In this document: positions 1 to 7,591 of the stretch, piece by piece
Numbering within the stretch: the first letter of the stretch is position 1
Layout of the letters: every line of letters starts with the position of its first letter
Origin: an uncultured Oscillospiraceae bacterium
GTDB taxonomy: Bacteria; Bacillota; Clostridia; Oscillospirales; Oscillospiraceae
Direction of reading: 5' to 3'
Assembly: GCA_900752445.1 (NCBI GenBank)
Contig: CAADVN010000112.1
Span: 1 to 32,063, forward strand
DNA length: 32,063 bases
The notes under the pieces: model-generated
Told to the model about the DNA's origin: nothing
The model's database searches: none
What the model saw: the letters and a program-made list of their open reading frames with translations, nothing else
Position numbers and translations under genes: made by a program

Positions 1-1341
1 AGCGTCACGGCTGGAGTTGCGGCGACGGTGCTGTACAGCCCCGAGGGCGGCGGCAAGGCGCGCTGCCTGGGCGCGGCGCTGCCGATAGAGCTCACGGTGG
101 ACGCCGCGGGCGTAACGCAGGATAGCATACCCGTTGCCATGCTGAGCGTCACGAACGTTGAGGCGCGCATGCTCAACCCGAGGAAGCTGCTGGTGCGCGC
201 CGTCGTGAACGTTACGCTGGAGTGCTATGAGCACTCGAAGCTGGACATCTGCGACGGCATTGAGGGCGAGGGCGCGCAGAACGTAGAGGCCATGACTGAG
301 AGCAGCACGGTGAGCCCTGTGGTTTGCGTACGGGAAAAGACCTTTGTCGTCTCGGACGAGTACCGTTTGCAGCCGGGGCAGCCGGCGCTTGGAGAAATAT
401 TGTGGCACGGCATCGACATAGTGGCCGGCGGCACGCGCTCGGTGGGCTCGCGTCTGGTGTTCGCCGGTACGGTGAGGCTGCAGCTGCTGTACGAGGACGC
501 AGAAACGGGAGAGCTCTGCCCGGCAAACTTCGAGACGGAGTTTTCGCAGATGCTGGAGACGGATTCGGAGCTCACGAGCCCGGATTGCAGCATCTACAGC
601 ATACTGACGGCTGAATACATAGAGCCTGCCACGCTCTCTGGCGGGGATAGGGGCGTGACGGCGGAGTTCCATCTGGTGTCGCAGGCGGTTTGTACGGACA
701 GCGTGAGGATAAGCTGCGTGACGGACTGCTACAGCAACAGCTGTGAGCTGGAGGTGGAACGCCGGGAACGCGAGCTTGGCTGCGTTCAGCGGCGCAGCAC
801 GGTGAGGTCAGCGGTGCACGAGAGCCTTCCTGCCACGCCTATGGCAGAGAGCGTGTGCCGGGTCCTCTGCAGGACCGGAGCTGCCAGCTGTGAATCAGGC
901 ACGCTCAAGTGCCCGGTGGCTGTGACCGTGATATACTCGGCGGCGGACGGGAACATGTATTCGGTGTCGCGCCGCCTGACAGCAGAGGCGCCGGCGGAGC
1001 TCGGCGAGAACGAGTATGCCGCACTGGTGAGGGCGAGCTGCGCCGAAGCCAGCGCCGCACCCTCGGCAGGCGGGCTGGATGTCAGGCTGCTGATAGACTT
1101 TGAGCTGCTTGCGGTGAGGCGGCTGAATATCAGCCAGATAGAGTCGATAGTGTGTGGAGAGCCGCTGGATATGAGCGAACTGCCCTCGGTGACAGTCATC
1201 AGGGCGGGCAAGGGCCAGAGCCTCTGGGCGCTGGGAAAGAAGTATCACTCGACGGCAAAACTCATCGCAGCGCAGAACGGCCTTGAGGACGGAGAGTGCA
1301 CAGAAGGCAAAATGCTGCTCATCCCCACGGCAAGGACATAG
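1..1341 (+). CDS. SPOCS (DUF3794) and LysM domain protein, SipL-like, 5' end outside window
   Basis: The reading frame is open from base 1, so the true start lies to the left; the GTG at 28 is only the first possible internal start. 446 residues are visible. The middle has SPOCS/DUF3794-type repeats, for example the stretch around visible residues 100-170 that starts REKTFVV and includes ILWHGIDI. The last 50 residues are a LysM domain (VIRAGKGQSLWALGKKYHST, then AAQNGL and LLIPT). SPOCS plus C-terminal LysM is the layout of SipL, which in Clostridioides difficile binds the coat ATPase SpoIVA and is needed for spore-coat attachment; that role is inferred here from architecture. Related SPOCS-LysM proteins of unknown role also exist in clostridia. 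The gene stands alone and is followed at once by a strong terminator. Confidence 0.85.
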   Translation, partial: SVTAGVAATVLYSPEGGGKARCLGAALPIELTVDAAGVTQDSIPVAMLSVTNVEARMLNPRKLLVRAVVNVTLECYEHSKLDICDGIEGEGAQNVEAMTESSTVSPVVCVREKTFVVSDEYRLQPGQPALGEILWHGIDIVAGGTRSVGSRLVFAGTVRLQLLYEDAETGELCPANFETEFSQMLETDSELTSPDCSIYSILTAEYIEPATLSGGDRGVTAEFHLVSQAVCTDSVRISCVTDCYSNSCELEVERRERELGCVQRRSTVRSAVHESLPATPMAESVCRVLCRTGAASCESGTLKCPVAVTVIYSAADGNMYSVSRRLTAEAPAELGENEYAALVRASCAEASAAPSAGGLDVRLLIDFELLAVRRLNISQIESIVCGEPLDMSELPSVTVIRAGKGQSLWALGKKYHSTAKLIAAQNGLEDGECTEGKMLLIPTART

Positions 1342-1343
1342 GC

Positions 1344-1378
1344 AAAGACCGGCGAGGCAAAAGCCCGCCGGTCTTTTT
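1344..1378 (+). terminator. Rho-independent terminator of the SPOCS/LysM gene
   Basis: An 11-bp perfect stem (AAAGACCGGCG paired with CGCCGGTCTTT) is followed by a T run. It starts two bases after the stop codon. Confidence 0.9.
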
Positions 1379-1392
1379 GCGGTAAAATGTGC

Positions 1393-1421
1393 TTGCCTTA
1401 ACGGCGTATGAGTGCTAAAAT
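1393..1421 (+). promoter_or_regulatory. Sigma-A promoter of the yebC-family gene with an inverted repeat
   Basis: TTGCCT, 17 bases, TAAAAT. A perfect 8-bp inverted repeat (GCGTATGA at 1404-1411, TCATACGC at 1433-1440) has its left arm in the -35/-10 spacer and its right arm just before the ribosome binding site, so it brackets the -10 box and start point. Confidence 0.7.
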
Positions 1422-1456
1422 AACAGGGAAATTCATACGCTAGGGGTTTGATAGCA

Positions 1457-2191
1457 ATGTCGGGACATTCCAAGTGGCATAACATACAGAAGACGAAGGG
1501 CGCTCAGGACGCCAAGAGGGCGCAGGCCTTCACCAAGATCGCGCGCGAGATGATCGTGGCGGTCAAGGAGGGCGGCAGCGGCGACCCGGCCAATAACTCG
1601 AGGCTCGCGGCCGTAATCACCAAGGCCAAGGCCGCGAATATGCCGAATGACAATATAAAGAGGACGATCGAGAAGGCGCTCGGCAGCGGCAATACGGACA
1701 ATTACGAGTCCATCACCTACGAGGGCTACGGCCCGAGCGGCGTCGCCGTCATAGTCGAGGCCATGACCGATAACAGGAACCGCACCGCATCCGAGGTAAG
1801 GCATGCGTTTGACAAGAACAACGGCAATATGGGCGCCGCAGGCTGCGTGTCCTGGAGCTTCGACAAGAAGGGCGTCATCGTGGTAAATAACGAGGACGGC
1901 GACTTCGACGAGGACAAGGTCATGGAGGACGCACTGGAGGCAGGCGCGGACGACATAGAGGAGGACGGCGACGTCTTCTCGGTCTACACCGGCGTGGACG
2001 ACGTCACGGCGGTGGCCGAATACCTCACTGAGCACGGCTACGAGCTGCTTTCGGCACAGGTCGAGATGGTGCCGCAGACCTATATCAAGCTCACCGACGA
2101 GGGCGACCTCAAGAGCATGCAGAAGATGCTCGACATGTTCGAGGACAACGATGACGTCCAGAACATTTGGCATAACTGGGACCAGGACTGA
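1457..2191 (+). CDS. YebC/PmpR family protein
   Basis: 244 residues, the usual family length. It begins with the family's signature N-terminus MSGHSKWHNIQ followed by KGAQDAKRAQAF. An upstream in-frame TTG at 1448 exists, but AGGGGT at 1443-1447 is placed for the ATG at 1457, which also gives the conserved N-terminus. Family members have been described as DNA-binding regulators (PmpR) and, in the YeeI/YebC2 branch, as factors that help ribosomes through proline stretches; sequence alone does not decide which applies here. It is monocistronic, with its own promoter and terminator. The acidic C-terminal half (runs of D and E around residues 150-180) is typical. Confidence 0.93.
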   Translation: MSGHSKWHNIQKTKGAQDAKRAQAFTKIAREMIVAVKEGGSGDPANNSRLAAVITKAKAANMPNDNIKRTIEKALGSGNTDNYESITYEGYGPSGVAVIVEAMTDNRNRTASEVRHAFDKNNGNMGAAGCVSWSFDKKGVIVVNNEDGDFDEDKVMEDALEAGADDIEEDGDVFSVYTGVDDVTAVAEYLTEHGYELLSAQVEMVPQTYIKLTDEGDLKSMQKMLDMFEDNDDVQNIWHNWDQD

Positions 2192-2202
2192 TATAAACTA
2201 CG

Positions 2203-2237
2203 CGCTCCGACGGGAAACCCGCCGGAGCGTTTTTTTA
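2203..2237 (+). terminator. Rho-independent terminator of the yebC-family gene
   Basis: CGCTCCG...CGGAGCG stem with inner CGGG/CCCG pairing around an AAA loop, followed by eight T. Confidence 0.92.
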
Positions 2238-2244
2238 ATAACGC

Positions 2245-2273
2245 TTGCATAATGGCCGGGATGGGCGTATAAT
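2245..2273 (+). promoter_or_regulatory. Promoter of the P-loop ATPase/Vor operon with a palindrome at the start point
   Basis: TTGCAT, 17 bases, TATAAT: a near-consensus vegetative promoter. Just downstream, GTTTCATG (2275-2282) and CGTGAAAC (2291-2298) form an interrupted inverted repeat centred near the expected transcription start, a common operator position. Confidence 0.8.
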
Positions 2274-2319
2274 AGTTTCATGAGGTAGTGCGTGAAACTG
2301 TACAAAACGGCGGGTGTTT

Positions 2320-3015
2320 ATGTCAGCAAAATATACAGGGGATGCGAAGAATATAGTGTTCATAGGCGAGGCCGGGTCCGGAAAAACGGAGACTGCGGTC
2401 AATCTTGCGCTGCTGATGGCGGCCGAGGGTGAGCGGCAGGTACATTTTTTTGATATGGACCAGACCAAGCCGCTTTTTCGTGCGAGGGATTGTGAGGCGC
2501 AGCTTGTAAAAGGCGGCGTCACATTTCACTTTCAGGCCCAGTATCTTGACGCGCCGACGGTGGCCTCGGGCGTGGGCGAAGCGCTCAGGGACGAGGGGGC
2601 GGCAGTGCTCATGGACGTGGGCGGCGGCTCGCACGGCTCGCATATGATAGGGCAGTTCTCGCGGTTTTTGGGCGGCGAGGGCTCGCTTGTGCTGTATATC
2701 GTGAACCCCTACAGGCCCTGGTCTGGCACGAGGGCGGACATAGACCTGACCATGCGCAGGGTGCTTGGCGCGGCGCGGCTGGGCGGCTACAGCCTGGTTG
2801 CGAACCCGAACCTGGGCCCGGGCACTATGGCGGCGGACGTTTTGGAGGGGCTTCGGCGCTTTGAGCGCCTTTTCCCGGGTGAGGAGCCCCGCTTTGTATG
2901 CGCGCTGGAGGAACTTTGCAGCGAATTGGCAGGGCTGGTGAGGGCGCCTTTGCTCCCTATCCGGCTCAATACCGTCCCTGAGTGGCTGGCTGGTTCGGGG
3001 ATGAGTGGCGTTTGA
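2320..3015 (+). CDS. Uncharacterised MinD/ParA-like P-loop ATPase, first gene of the Vor operon
   Basis: 231 residues from the ATG at 2320; a GTG two codons upstream is also possible, and neither has a good ribosome binding site. Walker A is GEAGSGKTE near residue 17 and a Walker B-like strand is VLMDVGGG near residue 97. The SIMIBI layout (Walker A, then a DMDQTKP stretch where ParA/MinD proteins have a metal-binding Asp) suggests a MinD/CobQ-type ATPase. The extra 'signature' lysine of ParA/MinD (KGGxGKT) is absent: Glu stands there. The ferredoxin subunit follows 27 bp later and no terminator intervenes, so it is probably co-transcribed with the 2-oxoacid oxidoreductase. A role in assembly or control of that complex is inference from position only. 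Confidence 0.75.
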   Translation: MSAKYTGDAKNIVFIGEAGSGKTETAVNLALLMAAEGERQVHFFDMDQTKPLFRARDCEAQLVKGGVTFHFQAQYLDAPTVASGVGEALRDEGAAVLMDVGGGSHGSHMIGQFSRFLGGEGSLVLYIVNPYRPWSGTRADIDLTMRRVLGAARLGGYSLVANPNLGPGTMAADVLEGLRRFERLFPGEEPRFVCALEELCSELAGLVRAPLLPIRLNTVPEWLAGSGMSGV

Positions 3016-3042
3016 GAATATTGTAAAGGAGTGGTAAACCAA

Positions 3043-3261
3043 ATGGCCAAAGGCAGAGTGGAAATTTACACTGAAGCCTGCAAAAGCTGCCTGTACTGCG
3101 TCAATACCTGCCCTCAGAAGGCGCTGGGCACGACGGACGCGGTCAACTCGAAGGGCTACCAGTACGTGGTGCCCGTAAACCCGGAGGCCTGCATCGGCTG
3201 TGCCATGTGCGCCACCATCTGTCCCGACGCGGCGATAAGCGTCTACAGGGAGGTGAACTGA
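3043..3261 (+). CDS. vorD: 2-oxoacid:ferredoxin oxidoreductase, 2x[4Fe-4S] ferredoxin (delta) subunit
   Basis: 72 residues with two classical CxxCxxCxxxCP clusters: C13, C16, C19, C23 and C50, C53, C56, C60. It would relay electrons from the TPP-bearing catalytic subunit to a free ferredoxin. AAAGGAG at 3025-3031 is spaced for the ATG at 3043; the GTG at 3031 overlaps that ribosome binding site and is rejected. One base separates its stop from the next gene, so the subunits are translated as a tight operon. The VorD/KorD names are used interchangeably for such proteins, so the substrate (branched-chain or other 2-oxoacid) is not proven. Confidence 0.88.
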   Translation: MAKGRVEIYTEACKSCLYCVNTCPQKALGTTDAVNSKGYQYVVPVNPEACIGCAMCATICPDAAISVYREVN

Positions 3262-3262
3262 G

Positions 3263-4345
3263 ATGTCGGAGAAGATATTTATGAAGGGCTGCGAAGCCGT
3301 GGCTGAGACCGCGGTCAGGGCGGGCTGCCGGTTCTTCGCCGGATATCCCATCACGCCCCAGAACGACGTGCCGGAGTATTTTGCCAGGAGGATGCCGCAG
3401 GTGGGCGGCGTGTTCATCCAGGGCGAGAGCGAGGTCGCGTCTGCCAACATGGCCTACGGCGCGGCTGCTGCCGGCGTGCGCAGCATGACGAGCTCGTCGA
3501 GCTGCGGCATCTCGCTCAAGAGCGAGGCCATAAGCTGGATGGCGGGCGCGAGGCTGCCGGTGGTAGTGGCGAACTTCCAGCGCGGCGGCCCGGGCATAGG
3601 CACCATCCAGCCCGCGCAGCAGGACTATACACAGGCTACCAAGGCCAGCGGCAACGGCGGCTTCAAGATGCTGGTGCTGTCCCCGTCCACCTTGCAGGAG
3701 GCCGTGGACATGACCTGGCAGGCCTTTGAGCTGGCGGACAAGTATTCCAATCCCGTGCTGCTGCTCATGGACGGCTTCACGGGCACGATGATGGAGCCTG
3801 TCGAGCTGCCCGAGGCGCTCAGCGACGAGCAGGTCGCTGCGATACGGGCGACTAAGACCTGGGCAGCGACCGGCAAGAAGGGCGGGCCCCAGCACAAGGT
3901 CATGTGCGGCCCCGGTCTTGATACCAGGGTCAGCCAGGAGCAGATGAACATACGCGACGGCAAGATGTACGAGGAGTGGAAGACGACCGAGGTCGAGTAC
4001 GAGGACTACATGACCGAGGACGCGGAGGTCATACTCACCGCCTACGGCATCTCAGGCCGCATAGCGAAGTCCGCGGTCGGCATCCTGCGTGCCGAGGGCA
4101 TAAAGGCCGGCCTCATCAGGCCGAAGAAGGTGTATCCCTTCCCGGATGAGGCGTATGAGAAGCTGAACTTTGACACGCTCAAGGGCATAGTCTGCGCCGA
4201 GATGGCGATACCGGCGCAGTTTGCGGTGGACGTGGAGAACGTCGTGCATGGCCGGACGAAGATCGCAACTGCGCTGTCCTCGGGCGGCGAGATACTTGAC
4301 AGGCGCGAAATAGTCGAGGCGGCGCGTGCGCTCTGCGGCAGGTAA
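3263..4345 (+). CDS. vorB: 2-oxoacid:ferredoxin oxidoreductase alpha subunit, VorB-like
   Basis: 360 residues, normal for the alpha subunit. The N-terminal domain has the family motifs FFAGYPITPQNDVPEY, then GESEVASANMAYGAA and TSSSSCGISLK, and RGGPGIGTIQPAQQDY. With the TPP-binding beta subunit it forms the catalytic core that decarboxylates a 2-oxoacid oxidatively to an acyl-CoA and reduces ferredoxin. VorB is the customary name for this sequence class (2-ketoisovalerate oxidoreductase), but 2-oxoglutarate and indolepyruvate or other aryl-pyruvate enzymes look alike, so specificity is inferred. Its start follows the ferredoxin stop by one base. The next gene's ribosome binding site overlaps its stop codon. 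Confidence 0.9.
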   Translation: MSEKIFMKGCEAVAETAVRAGCRFFAGYPITPQNDVPEYFARRMPQVGGVFIQGESEVASANMAYGAAAAGVRSMTSSSSCGISLKSEAISWMAGARLPVVVANFQRGGPGIGTIQPAQQDYTQATKASGNGGFKMLVLSPSTLQEAVDMTWQAFELADKYSNPVLLLMDGFTGTMMEPVELPEALSDEQVAAIRATKTWAATGKKGGPQHKVMCGPGLDTRVSQEQMNIRDGKMYEEWKTTEVEYEDYMTEDAEVILTAYGISGRIAKSAVGILRAEGIKAGLIRPKKVYPFPDEAYEKLNFDTLKGIVCAEMAIPAQFAVDVENVVHGRTKIATALSSGGEILDRREIVEAARALCGR

Positions 4346-4358
4346 GGAGGCTGGAATT

Positions 4359-5099
4359 ATGATGAAAAACGTGTATTCCCGGCCGTCCGGGATATTTGAG
4401 GGTGCGGTGACGGGTTTCTGCCCCGGCTGCATGCACTCGAGCGTGTGCAAGGTCGTGGCCGAGGTGCTCGACGAGCTGGGCATGGTGGATAACGCCTGTT
4501 ATGTGCAGGGCGTCGGCTGCTGCGGCCTGGCGGTCACATATTTTGATATGGATACGGTCGCGGCCCCGCACGGCAGGGCCTGCGCCATCGCAAGCTCCTT
4601 CAAGAGGTGCAGCCCGGAGACGCTGGTCTTCACCTACCAGGGCGACGGCGACCTTGCGGCAATCGGCCTCGCGGAGACGATGTCCGCGGCGAACAGGGGC
4701 GAGAACTTCACGGTCATTTTCGTGAACAACGGCATCTACGGCATGACGGGCGGCCAGATGGCCCCGACGACAATGGTCGGCGTGAAGACCACCACAACGC
4801 CCTACGGCAGGGACGTCGGCGAGCACGGCGCGCCGCTGCACATGTGCGAGATACTAAGCCAGCTCGAGGCCCCGGCGTATATAGCCAGGGTAACGCTGGC
4901 GGACGTGCCGAACGCGAAGAAGGCCAAGGCGGCGGTGAAGAAGGCGTTCCAGTACCAGCTCGACGGCAAGGGCTTCTCGTTCGTGGAGTTCGTGTCTAAC
5001 TGCCCGACGAACTGGGGCATGAGCCCGCTGGAATCGCTCGACCACGTTCACAACGTGATACTCAAGGAGTTCCCGCTCGGGGAATTCCGCGCGAAGTAA
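4359..5099 (+). CDS. vorA: 2-oxoacid:ferredoxin oxidoreductase beta subunit (thiamine diphosphate binding)
   Basis: 246 residues. The TPP/Mg motif is visible: GDGDLAAIG (residues 95-103) followed by FVNNGIYGMTGGQMAPTT, the family's diagnostic block. CPGC at residues 21-24 and CC at 54-55 are in the usual places for the beta-subunit cysteine cluster. AAGGAGG at 4344-4350 lies 8 bases before the ATG at 4359; the GTG at 4326 lies inside the previous gene and is rejected. It forms the catalytic site with the alpha subunit. The four-subunit order D-B-A-C matches characterised Vor/Kor operons. Confidence 0.92.
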   Translation: MMKNVYSRPSGIFEGAVTGFCPGCMHSSVCKVVAEVLDELGMVDNACYVQGVGCCGLAVTYFDMDTVAAPHGRACAIASSFKRCSPETLVFTYQGDGDLAAIGLAETMSAANRGENFTVIFVNNGIYGMTGGQMAPTTMVGVKTTTTPYGRDVGEHGAPLHMCEILSQLEAPAYIARVTLADVPNAKKAKAAVKKAFQYQLDGKGFSFVEFVSNCPTNWGMSPLESLDHVHNVILKEFPLGEFRAK

Positions 5100-5113
5100 A
5101 GGGGGGCGGCGAG

Positions 5114-5671
5114 ATGGAAAAGAGCTTCATAATTGCCGGCTTCGGCGGACAGGGCGTCATGGTCATGGGCCAGCTTCTGAGCTATACGGCCTGTGAGACG
5201 ACGGACAAGTACGTGACCTATTTCCCGAGCTACGGCGCGGAGATGCGCGGCGGCACGGCGAACTGCTATGTGGTCATCTCAGACGACCCGGTCGGCGCGC
5301 CCAAGGTGTCGCAGGCGGATTACGTCGTCGCGCTCAACGACCCCTCGATGGTTAAATTCAAAAACTCCGTCGCGCCCGGCGGCACGATATTCGTGAACAG
5401 CTCCGTCGTGACGATAGAGGAAGACAGGCAGGACGTGCACGTCGTCAAGGTGGACGCAGGCACCATAGCCTACGAGCTCGGCAACCTCAAGGTGCTCAAC
5501 CTCGTCATGGTCGGTGCGATAATCGGCTATAGCGAGGTGCTGCCCGCGGAGAACGTGCTCCAGACGGCGTTCAAAAAGCTCGGCGCCAAGAGGCCCGAGC
5601 TCAATCCGATAAATGAGGCCGCCTTCAAACGCGGCTACGCCATAGGCAAAGCCGCCAAAGAGGCGGAGTGA
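5114..5671 (+). CDS. vorC: 2-oxoacid:ferredoxin oxidoreductase gamma subunit
   Basis: 185 residues, the normal size. The N-terminus has GFGGQGVMVMGQLLS and the domain carries PSYGAEMRGGTANCYV, both standard for the gamma domain that contributes to CoA and acyl transfer. It follows the beta subunit after 14 bases containing a G-rich ribosome binding site. It is the last gene of the operon and a strong hairpin follows immediately. Confidence 0.92.
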   Translation: MEKSFIIAGFGGQGVMVMGQLLSYTACETTDKYVTYFPSYGAEMRGGTANCYVVISDDPVGAPKVSQADYVVALNDPSMVKFKNSVAPGGTIFVNSSVVTIEEDRQDVHVVKVDAGTIAYELGNLKVLNLVMVGAIIGYSEVLPAENVLQTAFKKLGAKRPELNPINEAAFKRGYAIGKAAKEAE

Positions 5672-5676
5672 TAAAA

Positions 5677-5726
5677 GACGGAGCGTATCTTAACGTTTAA
5701 CTTAACGTTACGCTCCGTCCTTTTTT
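5677..5726. terminator. Terminator between the convergent Vor operon and the amidohydrolase gene
   Basis: An 11-bp stem GACGGAGCGTA/TACGCTCCGTC encloses a second pairing (TAACGTT/AACGTTA), followed by CC and six T. Four A on the left flank give weaker function in reverse. The opposing gene ends three bases away. Confidence 0.88.
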
Positions 5727-5728
5727 CA

Positions 5729-7270
5729 TCATGTGCGCTCCACACCTGCGACGAGGACGAGGTCAAAACCGGCTGCTAGGCGGTCCGGATGCTCGTAGCT
5801 GTCGCGCTCGCGGACGTTCTCGGGCGAGAGGAGCAGCAGGTCGGCGTCCGCGCCGGGCGCTATGCGGCCCTTGGCCTTGAGGCCGAAGCGGTCAGCCGGC
5901 TGCATAGTTACCTTGTGCACGGCCTCGGGCAGGCTCAGGAGCTTTTCCTTCACCACATAGCGCTCAATGAGCCGGGCAAAGGTGCCGTAAACGCGCGGGT
6001 GCAGCAGCCCGCCAACGGGATAGGTAGCGTCCGAAATGACGCCGGAGAAGGGCGCGCGGAGTATCTCGCGTATGTCGTCCTCGTCCGCGATGAAGTCTAT
6101 CATCGAGACGGCACAGTGCTCGGAGGCGAGCAGGTCAAAGAGTGCGTCGAAGGGCTCCTGCCCGCGCGCTTTGGCTATCTCGGCTATGGAGCTGCCCTCG
6201 AAGGAGAGATTCTCGGGCCGGTGCAGCGAGGTCGCGCGGATATTTTCAAAGCCGACGAGCAGTGAGATGTTCTCGAAGTCCGAGCCTGAGAGCATGCGCT
6301 CTTTCATTCGCGCGCGGCTCACGGGGTCGCAGAGCGCGGCGGTAAGGGCCTCGGAGCCGCCCGCCTGGAACTCCGGCGGCAGGACGTGGATGAGCTGGGT
6401 GGAGCCGGCAGGGTAGGGGTAGACGTCGCACATGACGTCCAGGCCGTCTTCACGCGCCTCGGCGATGAGCCGGAGCATCTCGGGCACGGCACTGCGCCAG
6501 TTGCGGCGGCCTATGGCCTTGAGATGGCTTATCTCTAGCGGCATCCGCAGTTCTCGCGCGACCGTGAGCATTTCGCGCAGGGCGTCCACCACGCCGTCGC
6601 CCTCCTGGCGCATGTGCACGGTCACGGGCACGGAGCTGCCGCGCAGGGGTTCGAGCACGCGGATAAGGCCGCGCGTGTCGTAGAAGCACTCGGGCGCATA
6701 GCCGAGGCCGAGCGAGACGCCCAGGGCCCCGGCGGCGAGCGATTCCTCGAGCAGGGCGTGGACGGCGCGGTACTGCCCGTCGGTCAGCGGCGCGTCGGAA
6801 AAGCCCGCGGCGCAGGCGCGTATGGTGCCCATGCCGGCGAGCATGTAGGTGTTCAGCGGCGGCGTGGCCTCGCGCTGCTGGAAGAGGTATGCGGCCATGG
6901 ACGGAAACTCGCGGCCTTCTGGCAGCTCGCCGACTATGGGCGAGAGGTAGCGCAGTATGTCCGGTGTAAAATCGCCCCTTATGGGCGCGAGGGAGAGGCC
7001 GCAGTTGCCGTTTATGATGGTCGTGAGGCCCTGGGCCAGTTCGGCCCGGCCCCAGCCGGGGCGAAACAGGGCCGCGTCCGCGTGGCGGTGTATGTCGATG
7101 AAGCCCGGCGTGAGGCAGCGCCCCGCGGCGTCTATGCGCCTGAGCGCAGGCGCGGCGCCGAGTCCGCCCACGGCGGCTATCTTCCCGCCCGACACGGCCA
7201 CATCCCCGATAAAACCGTCCGCGCCGCTGCCGTCTATGATGTTCGCGCCGCGTATCAAAAGATCAAACAT
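5729..7270 (-). CDS. N-acyl-D-amino-acid deacylase-like amidohydrolase
   Basis: 513 residues, close to D-aminoacylases. Amidohydrolase signatures: an N-terminal FDLLIRGANIIDGSG beta-domain, the metal motif FIDIHRHAD (H61, H63), NGNCG with C90 at the place of the metal-bridging Cys of D-aminoacylase, H219 in VHMR, H249 in ISHLKA, and a C-terminal PGADADLLL strand. Family enzymes hydrolyse N-acyl-D-amino acids, which could come from peptidoglycan or bacterial peptides. The usual HSH metal motif is HRH here. A ribosome binding site (AAAGGA on the minus strand) precedes the ATG. Alternative: another member of the D-aminoacylase/dihydroorotase superfamily. It stands alone, convergent with the Vor operon. 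Confidence 0.85.
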   Translation of the reverse strand: MFDLLIRGANIIDGSGADGFIGDVAVSGGKIAAVGGLGAAPALRRIDAAGRCLTPGFIDIHRHADAALFRPGWGRAELAQGLTTIINGNCGLSLAPIRGDFTPDILRYLSPIVGELPEGREFPSMAAYLFQQREATPPLNTYMLAGMGTIRACAAGFSDAPLTDGQYRAVHALLEESLAAGALGVSLGLGYAPECFYDTRGLIRVLEPLRGSSVPVTVHMRQEGDGVVDALREMLTVARELRMPLEISHLKAIGRRNWRSAVPEMLRLIAEAREDGLDVMCDVYPYPAGSTQLIHVLPPEFQAGGSEALTAALCDPVSRARMKERMLSGSDFENISLLVGFENIRATSLHRPENLSFEGSSIAEIAKARGQEPFDALFDLLASEHCAVSMIDFIADEDDIREILRAPFSGVISDATYPVGGLLHPRVYGTFARLIERYVVKEKLLSLPEAVHKVTMQPADRFGLKAKGRIAPGADADLLLLSPENVRERDSYEHPDRLAAGFDLVLVAGVERT

Positions 7271-7388
7271 TTTTTGCGCGTCCTTTCAAATCGTTTTCAG
7301 GCACAGTATATCACGCCGCCTCTGCCCGCGCCAGCCCGGGTTTCTGTACTTTTTCACCAAACGTAGGGGATAAAAGGCATTTATCCGG

Positions 7389-7417
7389 TTGCAATTTAGA
7401 AAAATGTATGTTATACT
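7389..7417 (+). promoter_or_regulatory. Promoter of the flavoprotein reductase gene
   Basis: TTGCAA, exactly 17 bases, TATACT. The start point would fall near 7424, leaving an untranslated leader of about 165 nucleotides. The remaining 7271-7388 stretch holds the start region of the minus-strand amidohydrolase gene and nothing else recognisable. Confidence 0.78.
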
Positions 7418-7446
7418 ACAAACAATGTGTATCCCAGGTCAAAAAA

Positions 7447-7560
7447 TGCCTTCGGCAGCAGTCCGATGCGGCCCGTGCAGCAAGCAGCCGCAGCGCCGGG
7501 GCTTGTCCTGATGGCCGGGGATGGGCGCCCGCGGCCTTGCAGCGCGAAGGCGCCGGCTGA
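7447..7560 (+). promoter_or_regulatory. Structured 5' leader with mutually exclusive helices
   Basis: The G/C-rich untranslated leader has no start codon with a ribosome binding site until 7592. A small hairpin TGCC-TTC-GGCA lies at 7447-7457. GCGGC (7468-7472) can pair with GCCGC (7487-7491). The overlapping CAGCCG (7485-7490) can instead pair with CGGCTG (7554-7559), which closes a large domain just upstream of the ribosome binding site. The two pairings cannot coexist. This resembles a switch or attenuator, but it matches no riboswitch class I know, and chance pairing in G/C-rich RNA is possible. Confidence 0.4.
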
Positions 7561-7591
7561 AATTTCAATAATGCATGAAAGGATGTAGTGT

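Noticed and set aside
7425..7591. A known riboswitch (FMN, TPP, SAM or cobalamin) in the flavoprotein leader
   Set aside because: None of the conserved core sequences of these classes was found; only generic competing helices are visible.
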